Source of the DNA: Paludibacteraceae bacterium
GTDB taxonomy: Bacteria; Bacteroidota; Bacteroidia; Bacteroidales; Paludibacteraceae
Assembly (NCBI GenBank): GCA_024399955.1
Contig: JAKSNH010000005.1
Location: forward strand, 1-64,000
Length of the DNA: 64,000 bases
Direction of reading: 5' to 3'
Shown here: piece by piece, positions 41,683 through 50,213 of the stretch
Layout: each line of letters begins with the position of its first letter
Numbering within the stretch: position 1 is the stretch's first letter
The notes under the pieces: model-generated
What the model was told of the DNA's origin: nothing
Database searches by the model: none
The model's input: only the letters and a program-made list of their open reading frames with translations
Position numbers and translations under genes: made by a program

Positions 41683-42893
41683 CAACTATTATATTAAAAC
41701 CACATAAAGAAGAGTCGCTTAAACGTTTTCATCCTTGGGTTTTCTCGGGAGCTATTGGACGTGTCGTATTGGACAAGGATTACCCTTTTGATAGTCCTCA
41801 AGAGGGGGAAGTGGTTCTTGTGACCGATGCCAATAATCAGCCTTTGGGTGTAGGGCATTATCAGGTTGGTTCGATTGCCGTTCGGATGTTGGAGTTTGGA
41901 GTTACTACCCTGCCCCGCGACTTTTATGAACAACGCATTGCTGCTGCCTATCGTTTTAGAAAGGACTTGCAGTTGATTCGCAAAGACAATAACACCTATC
42001 GACTCATACATGGCGAAGGCGACTTCCTGCCGGGATTGGTGGTAGATATCTATGCTGATACCGCAGTTGTGCAGGCCCATTCGGTTGGCATGCATCTGGT
42101 GCGTGAAGAGATAGCAAATGCCATCGTAAAAGAAGTGAAAGAGGTGAAGAATGTGTACTATAAATCGGATGACACGTTACCTTTCAAAGCACCTATCACA
42201 GGAGATAAGGTGGGATACTTGATTGACGCAAACGAGAACGTTAACGTTGACGAAGGATTTTGGAGCAAGGAGAATGGGTTGGAGTTTAGGATAGATTGGT
42301 TGCGGGGACAGAAGACGGGATTCTTTGTGGACCAGCGTGAGAACAGAGCCTTATTGGAGCATTATGCCAAAGGCAAAGAAGTGCTGAATATGTTCTGTTA
42401 CACCGGCGGATTTAGCGTATATGCTCTTCGCGGTGGAGCCAAGATGGTTCATTCGGTCGATGTAAGTGAAAAAGCCGTGGAGTTAGTTCGCAAGAACGTG
42501 GAACGTAATTTCCCAGATTGCACCCATCACGAAGCCTTTGCTCAGGAAGCATTTGCTTTTATGGCCGATATAAAAGATAAGTACGACCTGATTATCCTGG
42601 ATCCTCCGGCTTTTGCCAAGCACCGGGATGCCATCAAGAACGCGCTGCGCGGTTATCAGCGGCTCAACCAAAAGGCGATTGAGCAGATTCGTCCGGGAGG
42701 TATTTTATTCACCTTCTCTTGTTCGCAGGCGATTGATAAGGAGATGTTCCGTTTAGCAGTCTTTAGTGCAGCCGCAGCAGTAGGCAGAAAGGTGCGTATC
42801 CTGCATCAACTTCATCAACCGGCTGACCATCCCATCAATATCTATCACCCCGAAGGTGAGTACTTAAAAGGGCTGGTTTTGCAAGTAGAATAA
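41679..42893 (+). CDS. rlmI: RlmI-like 23S rRNA (cytosine-C5) methyltransferase
   Basis: A 404-residue class I SAM methyltransferase. An N-terminal PUA domain (VFSGAI...) is followed by a Rossmann domain with VLNMFCYTGGFSVYALRGGA (SAM binding) and IILDPPAFAKHRDAI, and the catalytic CSQAIDKE. Members methylate C1962 of 23S rRNA or related positions. Residues about 183-193 (ANENVNVDEG) come from a degenerate 6-bp array (42225-42258) between the PUA and methyltransferase domains. It ends the unit that starts with ispD. Confidence 0.9.
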   Translation: MTTIILKPHKEESLKRFHPWVFSGAIGRVVLDKDYPFDSPQEGEVVLVTDANNQPLGVGHYQVGSIAVRMLEFGVTTLPRDFYEQRIAAAYRFRKDLQLIRKDNNTYRLIHGEGDFLPGLVVDIYADTAVVQAHSVGMHLVREEIANAIVKEVKEVKNVYYKSDDTLPFKAPITGDKVGYLIDANENVNVDEGFWSKENGLEFRIDWLRGQKTGFFVDQRENRALLEHYAKGKEVLNMFCYTGGFSVYALRGGAKMVHSVDVSEKAVELVRKNVERNFPDCTHHEAFAQEAFAFMADIKDKYDLIILDPPAFAKHRDAIKNALRGYQRLNQKAIEQIRPGGILFTFSCSQAIDKEMFRLAVFSAAAAVGRKVRILHQLHQPADHPINIYHPEGEYLKGLVLQVE

Positions 42894-42953
42894 CCCCTCC
42901 GACAAGCAAAATCTGCTACAAAAAGCAAAAAAAACGAAAAAAGTTGCACAAAA

Positions 42954-42986
42954 TATTGGATATATCACATATTATTTGTAATTTTG
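42954..42986 (+). promoter_or_regulatory. Promoter of hipBA
   Basis: TATTGG (42954-42959) and TAATTTTG (42979-42986) are spaced close to the consensus. The -33 element is weak, as expected for a self-repressed TA promoter. Confidence 0.5.
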
Positions 42987-42996
42987 CAGCGTAATT

Positions 42997-43008
42997 ATAG
43001 ATATATCT
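42997..43008. promoter_or_regulatory. Palindrome TAGATATATCTA, candidate HipB operator
   Basis: A perfect 12-bp palindrome lies between the -7 element and the hipB ATG. A related GATATATCACATAT half-site lies further upstream. Binding by HipB is inferred from position only. Confidence 0.5.
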
Positions 43009-43013
43009 AATAT

Positions 43014-43355
43014 ATGACACAAGATTTATACAGTTGGACAGATACTGCCATCGTACGTTCAATTGGACAAAAAATCAAGAATGTACGCATTGCTAAAAAG
43101 CTCACGCAAGCGCAACTTGCGAAACATTGTGGTCTTTCCGCTTTCTCTATCAGCCAGATTGAGAATGGTCACAATACGAGTTTATTAAGCCTTGTAATGA
43201 TTTTACGTTGTTTACAGCGATTGGACCTATTGGAAACATTAACACAAGAGGAAGCAATTAATCCTCTTGCAATAATTGAGTACCAAAAGAAACATCCTCG
43301 ACGTCAGCGCGTCACGAATGGAATTGTTAAACCTAAGCAAGAATCAGAATGGTAG
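43014..43355 (+). CDS. hipB: HipB-like antitoxin (Xre-family HTH)
   Basis: A 113-residue protein with an Xre-type helix-turn-helix at about residues 20-70 (IKNVRIAKKLTQAQLAKHCGLSAFSISQIENG). It lies directly before hipA and overlaps it by 7 bp. HipB neutralises the HipA kinase and represses the operon. Confidence 0.88.
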   Translation: MTQDLYSWTDTAIVRSIGQKIKNVRIAKKLTQAQLAKHCGLSAFSISQIENGHNTSLLSLVMILRCLQRLDLLETLTQEEAINPLAIIEYQKKHPRRQRVTNGIVKPKQESEW

Positions 43356-44635
43356 CAGCAGAGATTTTTTTATGGGGCAAACGTTTAGGAGCCATCATTT
43401 GGAATGAAAGTAAAGGTATTTCATCATTTGTATATGATGATGATTTCTGCCAACAGGGAATAGAGCCATCTCCATTGATGATGCCTATTGCATCGAATAC
43501 GCCTTATGAGTTTCCCGGGCTTAATCATGACACATTTATGGGGTTGCCCGGATTGCTAGCAGATGCCCTTCCTGATGCGTTTGGTAAGGCATTACTGGAT
43601 CGTTGGCTCACCAGTGTAGGTCGTCGTTTTGCCAATCCCGTAGAACGCCTGTGCTATCAAGGTTCTCGCAGCATGGGTGCATTAGAGTTTGCACCTGCGT
43701 ACGCCCCATATTTGGAGCAGTCAACTCGTTTGGAAATGGATGCCTTGGTAGCGATTGCTCATGAAGTGCTGACGCAGAAAGCAGAACTCAATGTCAATAT
43801 AAATGACGACAAACGCGAAGCTATTGCCAATATCATTAAAGTCGGCACATCTGCCGGAGGGCAGCGTGCTAAAGCCGTCATTGTTTACAATGACGCAACG
43901 GGCGAAGTCCGTTCCGGACAGTTAGATGCGCCCGAAGGATTTGATTATTGGTTACTCAAGTTAGATGGCGTCACCAATAAGCAATTAGGCGACCCCCAAC
44001 ACTTTGGAGAAATTGAATATATTCATTATCTGATGGCACGAGAGGCGGGCATCAACATGACCGAATGCCGTCTATTGCATGAGAATAATCGCGCACACTT
44101 TATGACCCGTCGTTTTGACCGAGTGAATGGGGAGAAGGTACACATGCAAACACTATGCGGATTAGCACATTATGATTACAAGATGCTACATGCTTATTCC
44201 TACGAACAAGCATTTCAAGTCATGCGCCGTTTACACTTACCTTATCCGGAAGCCGAAGAATTCTATCGCCGAATGGTCTTTAATGTCGTAGCTTGCAACC
44301 AAGATGATCACACTAAGAATATCTCATTCTTGATGGATAAGAAAGGTACATGGTTCTTATCTCCTGCATACGATATGTCTTGGTCATATAATCCGGAAGG
44401 AGACTGGACCTCCCGTCATCAAATGTCTATCAACAACAAGTGGATTGACATCACTCGTGCAGACCTATTGGAAGTGGCACGGCAGATGAACATCAAGCAC
44501 GCCCCTGCTATTATTGACAAGGTGGTAGAAGCAGTCAGTCGCTGGACCACCCTCGCCTCCGAGTACGAAATAGATACAGAGGTTGTTAAGTACATAGAAC
44601 AGACACATAATTACCTGCCCAAGGACAGCATTTAA
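43349..44635 (+). CDS. hipA: HipA-like serine/threonine kinase toxin
   Basis: A 428-residue full-length HipA. The active site NQDDHTKNISF has Asp319/Asp320, followed by the metal-binding region AYDMSWS (LSPAYDMSW). The N-terminal FLWGKRLGAIIW and GLPGLLADALPDAFGKALLDRW, and HFMTRRFDRV in the middle, are family blocks. HipA phosphorylates glutamyl-tRNA synthetase in E. coli, halting translation and giving persistence. No truncation is seen, so it looks functional. Confidence 0.92.
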   Translation: MVAAEIFLWGKRLGAIIWNESKGISSFVYDDDFCQQGIEPSPLMMPIASNTPYEFPGLNHDTFMGLPGLLADALPDAFGKALLDRWLTSVGRRFANPVERLCYQGSRSMGALEFAPAYAPYLEQSTRLEMDALVAIAHEVLTQKAELNVNINDDKREAIANIIKVGTSAGGQRAKAVIVYNDATGEVRSGQLDAPEGFDYWLLKLDGVTNKQLGDPQHFGEIEYIHYLMAREAGINMTECRLLHENNRAHFMTRRFDRVNGEKVHMQTLCGLAHYDYKMLHAYSYEQAFQVMRRLHLPYPEAEEFYRRMVFNVVACNQDDHTKNISFLMDKKGTWFLSPAYDMSWSYNPEGDWTSRHQMSINNKWIDITRADLLEVARQMNIKHAPAIIDKVVEAVSRWTTLASEYEIDTEVVKYIEQTHNYLPKDSI

Positions 44636-44658
44636 GAAGTCAATTAACTGCCTCGGTT

Positions 44659-44746
44659 TACTATTTCGTGCAGTTTAGAAGTGCCAAATCTTACTATTTT
44701 GTGCAGTTTAGAGGTACCAAATCTTACTATTTTGTGCAGTTTAGAA
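44659..44746 (-). repeat. 33-bp tandem repeat (2.7 copies) after hipA
   Basis: The unit (TACTATTTTGTGCAGTTTAG at its start) repeats with a period of exactly 33 bp at 44659, 44692 and 44725. Read on the minus strand each unit encodes LHKIVRFGTSK, so the 11-codon unit stays open, ending in a stop near 44641. No start or longer ORF is present. It may be a coding remnant. Confidence 0.8.
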
Positions 44747-44765
44747 TGATTTTTTTGCTTATTTA

Positions 44766-44797
44766 TTTGCATATATCAAATAAAAAGTGTAATTTTG
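44766..44797 (+). promoter_or_regulatory. Promoter of the DUF4268 gene
   Basis: TTTGC (44766-44770) and TAATTTTG (44790-44797) have consensus spacing. The ATG follows at 44848. Confidence 0.65.
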
Positions 44798-44847
44798 CTA
44801 GAAATTAAAAAACTACAACATGACCGAATGAACAAAAAATATTTAAT

Positions 44848-45810
44848 ATGGCACAATTAGGAAGAATTCAGAAAGTAGAATTACGAGACTACTGGAAAAA
44901 GGAGGACAAGGATTTTACCCCGTGGCTTGCAAAAGAAGAAAACATTCAATTACTATCTGAGACGATAGGAATTGATTTGGAAGTTATCGCACAAGAACAA
45001 AATGTAGGTCCTTTCCGTGCAGATATTTTGTGTAAGGATGTGGCAACAGACCAATACGTGTTGATTGAAAATCAGTTAGAAATGACCGACCACACTCATC
45101 TAGGACAAATTATGACTTATGCCGCAGGATTAAACGCAGTAACCATTATTTGGATTGCTCGCAAATTTGATGATGAGCATCGTGCTGCATTGGATTGGCT
45201 CAATCGTATTACGGATACGACTTTTAATTTTTTTGGTATTGAAGTTGGCTTGGTTAAAATCGGTGACTCATTAGCAGCACCTATTTTTGACATTGTAGCA
45301 CAACCAAATGATTGGTCTAAAACAGTTAAAGAATCTACGAAAAATAGCGTAAATGGGGAATTAACAGACATTAAAAAAGCACAATTGAATTATTGGAATG
45401 AATTTACCGACTATGCTCGTCAAACAGGTAAGGCCAATTTTAGTTTGCAAAAAGGACTTCCACAACATTGGTTTAATGTTTCCGTTGGTAAATCATATTT
45501 CAACATTTCTTTAGCAGTTAATTCACAAAAGAACTTTATTCGTGTAGGACTGGATGTATTAGGAGAGCGTGCTAAAGATAACTTTCGCTTTTTAAAGGAA
45601 CAATATGAAGAGGAATCACGCAAGGAAATTTCTGAAAAAATAGAATGGTATATTTTGGAAGATAAAAAGCAATCATATATTGGTGTTCAGACTCCTTATG
45701 ATTTTCTTGATGCATCTACTCGTAAACAACAATTTGAATGGTTAATAGACACCACCAATCGTTTTGTTGCGTTCTTCAAGCCAAAAGTTCGAAATCTCCA
45801 AGTTCAATAA
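44848..45810 (+). CDS. DUF4268 protein with PD-(D/E)XK-like nuclease N-terminus
   Basis: A 320-residue protein. The N-terminal half fits a restriction-endonuclease-like fold: FRADILCK with Asp59 and then VLIENQLE with Glu74 and Gln76, a D-ExQ variant of the PD-(D/E)XK core, followed by HTHLGQIMTYAAGL. The C-terminal half (from about 165) matches DUF4268. Such genes occur as single-gene accessory elements and are thought to act in defence or mobile DNA biology. It is directly downstream of hipBA, with its own promoter. Confidence 0.8.
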   Translation: MAQLGRIQKVELRDYWKKEDKDFTPWLAKEENIQLLSETIGIDLEVIAQEQNVGPFRADILCKDVATDQYVLIENQLEMTDHTHLGQIMTYAAGLNAVTIIWIARKFDDEHRAALDWLNRITDTTFNFFGIEVGLVKIGDSLAAPIFDIVAQPNDWSKTVKESTKNSVNGELTDIKKAQLNYWNEFTDYARQTGKANFSLQKGLPQHWFNVSVGKSYFNISLAVNSQKNFIRVGLDVLGERAKDNFRFLKEQYEEESRKEISEKIEWYILEDKKQSYIGVQTPYDFLDASTRKQQFEWLIDTTNRFVAFFKPKVRNLQVQ

Positions 45811-45818
45811 CTCTATTA

Positions 45819-45855
45819 TACCGATAAGCACACGACTTAAACATTACTCAAAAAC
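45819..45855 (+). repeat. 37-bp direct repeat, left copy (5' of DUF1016 gene)
   Basis: Identical to 47161-47197, including ACCGATAAGCACACGACTTA. The two copies bracket the DUF1016 gene and are 1342 bp apart. Confidence 0.9.
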
Positions 45856-45894
45856 GACTTAGAAACAAGAAGCAATAAAAATCAACTAGTAATT

Positions 45895-47106
45895 ATGGGC
45901 ACTAAAAAAACAATATTGCCAACGCCTCTGGCTAATTCAACAAATGAAACGTACATATATCACGATGCCGTTCAAACTATCAAACAAGCCATATTAGAGG
46001 GGCAATACGAAGCAGCAAAGGGGGTCAACCGCATTCAGTTAGCCGTTTACTTTGCTATCGGCAAATATATATCTCTGCACACACGCAAAGACAAGTGGGG
46101 CACTCATGCTTTGGAGTTCATAAGTGCCCAACTGCGTCGTGAGTTACCCGGCTTGCGTGGTTTCTCGGAGACACAGTTGAGGGAAATGCGCTTGTTTTAT
46201 GAGGGCTGGATTATGTTAGATGCAAATTCGTCGGTTGCAACCGATGAATTACAAAATGCTGATAATGAGTGTGTTTTAGATTTATCGGTTGCGACCGATG
46301 AATTGATAGATGTTCATCATGCCATTACAATTAGTGACTTAGATTTCCCATTAGAAGAATTCTTTAAAGTACCTTTTACACACCATTCTCGTATCTTGGC
46401 AAATGCTAAAGATTCACAAACACGTTACTATTACATCCACCGTGTAGCTGAAGAACATTTATCTATTTCACAACTCAAACAATTGATGAAAGATGAGGCA
46501 CACAAACATCAAGGCGACATGCCCAATAATTTTGTCAAGACTATTAGCGATACGCGTAGTGCCCGAAAAGCAGTAATGATGTTCAAAGATGAATACTTGC
46601 TCAATTTTATCAATGTAGAAGAAATAGGCGAACGCGAACAGATAGATGTAGATGAACGAGTTATAGAACAAAAGATTATTGGTAACATCAAAAACTTTAT
46701 TCTAACATTCGGTTCCGATTTTGCATTTATAGGTAATCAATATCATTTGGAAGCGTATGGCGTAGAGCAATTTCCCGATTTATTGTTCTTTAATAGGGAA
46801 CTAAATGCTTTAGTAGTTATTGAACTCAAGTATGGGGATTTCAAAACGTCGTATTTGGGACAATTGATGGGATATCTACGCATTATTGATGATCATGTCC
46901 GCAAACCCCACGAAAATCCAACTATCGGAATAGTGCTATGTAAGAGTGCAAATAAAGAATTTGTTGAATATGTAATTCAGGACTATAACAAGCCGATGGG
47001 AGTTGCCACCTATAAGACATTGGATGATATGCCAGAGTCTATACGTAAAGCACTACCCAATAACGAACAACTACAACAACTTTTATCTCCTGATTCCAGT
47101 TTATGA
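45895..47106 (+). CDS. DUF1016 (YhcG-like) PD-(D/E)XK nuclease
   Basis: A 403-residue protein of the YhcG/DUF1016 family. The N-terminal DUF1016_N domain starts after residue 25 (IKQAILEGQYEAAKGVNRIQLAVYF). The C-terminal nuclease has Asp295 (FPDLLFFN) and Glu310-Lys312 (VVIELKYGDF). In between, the linker has two SVATDEL repeats at residues about 113 and 131. The family is found next to restriction systems and defence genes and is thought to be a structure-specific or phage-directed nuclease. Flanking 37-bp direct repeats suggest the gene is a discrete cassette. Confidence 0.9.
   Translation: MGTKKTILPTPLANSTNETYIYHDAVQTIKQAILEGQYEAAKGVNRIQLAVYFAIGKYISLHTRKDKWGTHALEFISAQLRRELPGLRGFSETQLREMRLFYEGWIMLDANSSVATDELQNADNECVLDLSVATDELIDVHHAITISDLDFPLEEFFKVPFTHHSRILANAKDSQTRYYYIHRVAEEHLSISQLKQLMKDEAHKHQGDMPNNFVKTISDTRSARKAVMMFKDEYLLNFINVEEIGEREQIDVDERVIEQKIIGNIKNFILTFGSDFAFIGNQYHLEAYGVEQFPDLLFFNRELNALVVIELKYGDFKTSYLGQLMGYLRIIDDHVRKPHENPTIGIVLCKSANKEFVEYVIQDYNKPMGVATYKTLDDMPESIRKALPNNEQLQQLLSPDSSL
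46231..46304 (+). repeat. Palindromic TCGGTTGCAACCGATGAATT pair inside the DUF1016 gene
   Basis: Two copies 54 bp apart (46231-46250 and 46285-46304) encode SVATDEL twice. The core TCGGTTGCAACCGA is palindromic; the second copy has one change (GCG). Confidence 0.75.
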
Positions 47107-47160
47107 CCTCTCAACAATATAATAATGGTACGGTAACGGTAGGTTGAACTACCGATATAC

Positions 47161-47197
47161 TACCGATAAGCACACGACTTAAACATTACTCAAAAAC
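47161..47197 (+). repeat. 37-bp direct repeat, right copy (3' of DUF1016 gene)
   Basis: Identical to 45819-45855. It leads into the phased A-tract region before the gene at 47306. Confidence 0.9.
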
Positions 47198-47300
47198 AAC
47201 CTAAAAACGACTTAAAAACGTCCAAAAAACAACTCAAAAACAACCTAAAAACGACTTAAACACTACTCAAAAACGACTTAATCTAAACATAAAAACAACA
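47191..47300 (+). repeat. Phased A-tracts, about 11-bp period
   Basis: A5-type tracts start at about 47192, 47203, 47214, 47224, 47236, 47247, 47258 and 47269, so the period is close to one helical turn. The shared unit is AAAAAC(A/G)AC. This implies intrinsic DNA curvature upstream of the 47306 gene. Confidence 0.8.
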
Positions 47301-47305
47301 AAAAC

Positions 47306-47815
47306 ATGGCAAAGGTAAAACCAATCAGTATCATACAGAGCATGTCTGGTAAGAGTGCAACAGGCAGCGACATTGCGTATACTACAAAAAAATCTACCGG
47401 AGATACCTTCACGAAGAAAATCGGTCAACGCGACTTTGAACAGCATCCTGTTACAGACAGAGAAATAGCCACTCATCAAAAGATGCATGATGCCACAGCA
47501 GCATATCATGAGATAAAGCAACACCCTGAGCAATACCAACAATTGGTACAACACTACCAAGAAGCAAAAGCTAAAGGGTTTCAACAAGATATATATCGAT
47601 TCTTCCTACATGAGTTTTTAGACGAGGGGAAGAATAGTATCGTCACCAAGATTGCCAAGGGTAAAAGTAGCGAGGATAGTTATGCGCAAGGTATGTTACG
47701 TTGCCACAACCGCGAAGAAGCAGACAAATTGCTGCTGGAGTTTATAAGAACACTCGGATATAACAAATTAGCCGACGCATACGAAAAGATAGTAACTTTA
47801 TATAGACATTCATGA
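47306..47815 (+). CDS. Hypothetical protein of 169 residues
   Basis: I do not recognise the whole protein. The N-terminal part (KPISIIQSMSGK) resembles a small Bacteroidota family of unknown function. The C-terminal part is helical and charged (ADKLLLEFIRTLGYNKLADAYEKI). Its stop codon overlaps the start of the polysaccharide pyruvyl transferase gene by 4 bp, so it may be translated with the polysaccharide locus, but its composition fits the accessory genes upstream. It follows the phased A-tracts. Confidence 0.6.
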   Translation: MAKVKPISIIQSMSGKSATGSDIAYTTKKSTGDTFTKKIGQRDFEQHPVTDREIATHQKMHDATAAYHEIKQHPEQYQQLVQHYQEAKAKGFQQDIYRFFLHEFLDEGKNSIVTKIAKGKSSEDSYAQGMLRCHNREEADKLLLEFIRTLGYNKLADAYEKIVTLYRHS

Positions 47816-49044
47816 CGGAATCTAAATGTTATAAGATTATTATAGGTAATTCTCCCATCATAAATGGGAATAAAGGATGTGTAGCACTAACCTACTCTAT
47901 ATTGTATATATTGGATGAAGTTATGCGTTCTGCCAACTGCAACTACGAACTGTTTTTGCGAAACAGTTTGGACAAAGATTTTGATATTCACACCATAACG
48001 ATAGGCGATCGCTCTATATCGTATCAAAGTTTTGCATATACATTAGGCAAAGAGCATAATACCTCTCCGCTCTGGCTATTGAAGGCTCTATTTTGGCAAA
48101 CCAAAATCAACTGGCGCATTTGGAAGCAAGCGGACTTTGTGTTAGATATTGGAGAAGGAGATAGTTACTCTGATATATATGGATTAAAGCGATTAAAGAA
48201 GGAAAATCGTATTCATTTATTAGCACAATTGTTTGGTAAACCCTATGGTTTCCTGCCACAAACACTTGGTCCTTTTCAAAGTACCTCGGCACAAAGGCAA
48301 GCCAAGCAAGCTTTTCAACGTGCAGCATTTGTGATGGCTCGCGACACGTTGAGTCTTCAAATGATACACAAGCTCTTACCTTCCTATAAGCATGCTAAAG
48401 AATACATAGATGTAGCCTTTGTATTGCCCTATAAGGCCCAACATTTTGAAGAACATAAATGTCACGTAGGTCTTAATATCTCTGCTTTGTTATGGCATGG
48501 AGGGTATCGTCGGAATAATCAATTTCAATTACGAGAGGATTATCCGACTCTTATCCAACATATTATTACTTGGTTCCTTGACAACACAACGGCTCAAATA
48601 CATTTGGTAGCTCATGTTATTTCACAAAGAGGGGCGATTGAGGATGATTATACGGTTTGTCTTCAATTATGTGAGCAATTCCAATCTAATCGTATCACAG
48701 TGGCTCCTGCTTTTGAGACGCCTATTGAGGCCAAGAACTATATTGCCGGCTTAGACTTTTTTATGGGAGCACGTATGCACGCAACCATTGCAGCCTTTTC
48801 TGCAGGTGTTCCGGTGCTACCAATGGCATATAGTAGGAAATTTAATGGCTTATATAAAGAGACATTGAACTACAACTATTTAATTGACCTCAAGCAGGAC
48901 ACCATGAATCAGATTATTGATATGGTTCAGGAGTCATTTAACAAACGCGATGAAATCAAATCATTTATAGCGCAACAAACAGTTCCTGCGCAACGTATTA
49001 ACTTAATCATCTCCGATCTTCAACATTATATCTGCTTAAAATGA
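47812..49044 (+). CDS. Polysaccharide pyruvyl transferase family protein
   Basis: A 410-residue protein of the CsaB/WcaK-type pyruvyl transferase family. The motifs NSPIINGNKGCVALTYSIL at the N-terminus and GARMHATIAAFSAGVPVLPMAYSRKFNG near the C-terminus are typical. It transfers pyruvate from PEP to a sugar in a surface polysaccharide. It is the first of six plus-strand genes (47812-53939) for polysaccharide assembly, and overlaps the next by 4 bp. Confidence 0.92.
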   Translation: MTESKCYKIIIGNSPIINGNKGCVALTYSILYILDEVMRSANCNYELFLRNSLDKDFDIHTITIGDRSISYQSFAYTLGKEHNTSPLWLLKALFWQTKINWRIWKQADFVLDIGEGDSYSDIYGLKRLKKENRIHLLAQLFGKPYGFLPQTLGPFQSTSAQRQAKQAFQRAAFVMARDTLSLQMIHKLLPSYKHAKEYIDVAFVLPYKAQHFEEHKCHVGLNISALLWHGGYRRNNQFQLREDYPTLIQHIITWFLDNTTAQIHLVAHVISQRGAIEDDYTVCLQLCEQFQSNRITVAPAFETPIEAKNYIAGLDFFMGARMHATIAAFSAGVPVLPMAYSRKFNGLYKETLNYNYLIDLKQDTMNQIIDMVQESFNKRDEIKSFIAQQTVPAQRINLIISDLQHYICLK

Positions 49045-50213
49045 TTAACCGTATTACTTCCAATAATTTGTGTTTGGGATGTGGCTTATGTGCATCAATA
49101 TGTCCTTCTATTAAGATGGAAGAAGACAAACGAGGATTTTATATTCCTACGTCTTCTACACTATCTGACGAGGAGAACCTCCTACTTCGCCAAGCCTGTC
49201 CTGCGCTTACCATTCATGCAGAACAACAAAAAGGCGATTGGGGTAATATTGTTCAGAGTTACGATGCCTGGTCTACCAATGCAGACATACGCTTCCGTGC
49301 AGCATCAGGTGGAGCGGTGACTGCCATAGCGCTATTCTTACTTGAGCATCATCTGGTTGATGCCATCATGCAAGTAGGAGTATGCGATGGAGATTATCTA
49401 CACAACACTATGAAGATAAGTAGATGCAGCCAAGATATTATCTCTAATTGTCAATCACGTTACGCGCCATGTCTTACTCTCAACAATATTCAACAAATAC
49501 TCGCTTCCACAAAAGATACCTTTGCTTTTATTGGGAAACCTTGTGACATTGCAGGAATCAAGAACTACTTATCCATATTTCCTCAATATAAGAAGCGTTT
49601 CAGTTGTTTTATCTCTATTTTCTGTGCAGCAATGCCAAGTTATAACGCCAGTATAAAAGCCTGGAAATGTTCAGGCAAATCCGATGCTCCTCAGAAAATA
49701 ACCTATCGCGGAGATGGATGGCCGGGACAATTCTGTGCACAATGGGCAGATCGTTCTCAATTTACTTTATCATACGATGATAGTTGGGGAAAGATATTAG
49801 GCCGAGATGTGGCTTTCCGATGCAAGATATGTCCAGATGGCATAGGTTTATTGGCAGATATTAGCGTTGGTGATGCTTGGAGAATAAAAAATAAGCAACC
49901 AGATTTCACCGAGCAGCCCGGTCATTCCGTTGTTTTAGCACGTACCGAAATCGGTCAAACAATTGTGCAGGATGCCATTTCGCACCACTACCTCGATGCA
50001 GAGTCGTTTGATATTGATTCGCTGAAGTTTAGACAACCTTATCAATATATCCGAAGACGCCAACTGGGATGGAGACTACTGCCGGTACAATTGAAAACAA
50101 GGTGGTTATTAGATTTTAAGGGGTTACAAGTCAGAGAATTAGCACTTCGTGCCAATCCTTTTATGGCCTGTAAGATGTTTTTTGGCATGATAAAAAGAAT
50201 GAGAAAGAAATGA
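49041..50213 (+). CDS. Coenzyme F420 hydrogenase/dehydrogenase beta-subunit family protein
   Basis: A 390-residue protein with an N-terminal [4Fe-4S] motif (LCLGCGLCASICPS, Cys11/14/17/21) and FrhB family domains, with CKICPDGIGLLADISVGDAW at about residues 260-280. Members are common in polysaccharide loci beside pyruvyl transferases and glycosyltransferases, where the exact reaction is not known. It overlaps both neighbours by 4 bp, suggesting tight coupling. Confidence 0.9.
   Translation: MINRITSNNLCLGCGLCASICPSIKMEEDKRGFYIPTSSTLSDEENLLLRQACPALTIHAEQQKGDWGNIVQSYDAWSTNADIRFRAASGGAVTAIALFLLEHHLVDAIMQVGVCDGDYLHNTMKISRCSQDIISNCQSRYAPCLTLNNIQQILASTKDTFAFIGKPCDIAGIKNYLSIFPQYKKRFSCFISIFCAAMPSYNASIKAWKCSGKSDAPQKITYRGDGWPGQFCAQWADRSQFTLSYDDSWGKILGRDVAFRCKICPDGIGLLADISVGDAWRIKNKQPDFTEQPGHSVVLARTEIGQTIVQDAISHHYLDAESFDIDSLKFRQPYQYIRRRQLGWRLLPVQLKTRWLLDFKGLQVRELALRANPFMACKMFFGMIKRMRKK

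Noticed and set aside
44659-44746. CRISPR-like array after hipA
   Set aside because: The 33-bp units are directly adjacent with no spacers and no cas genes are near.
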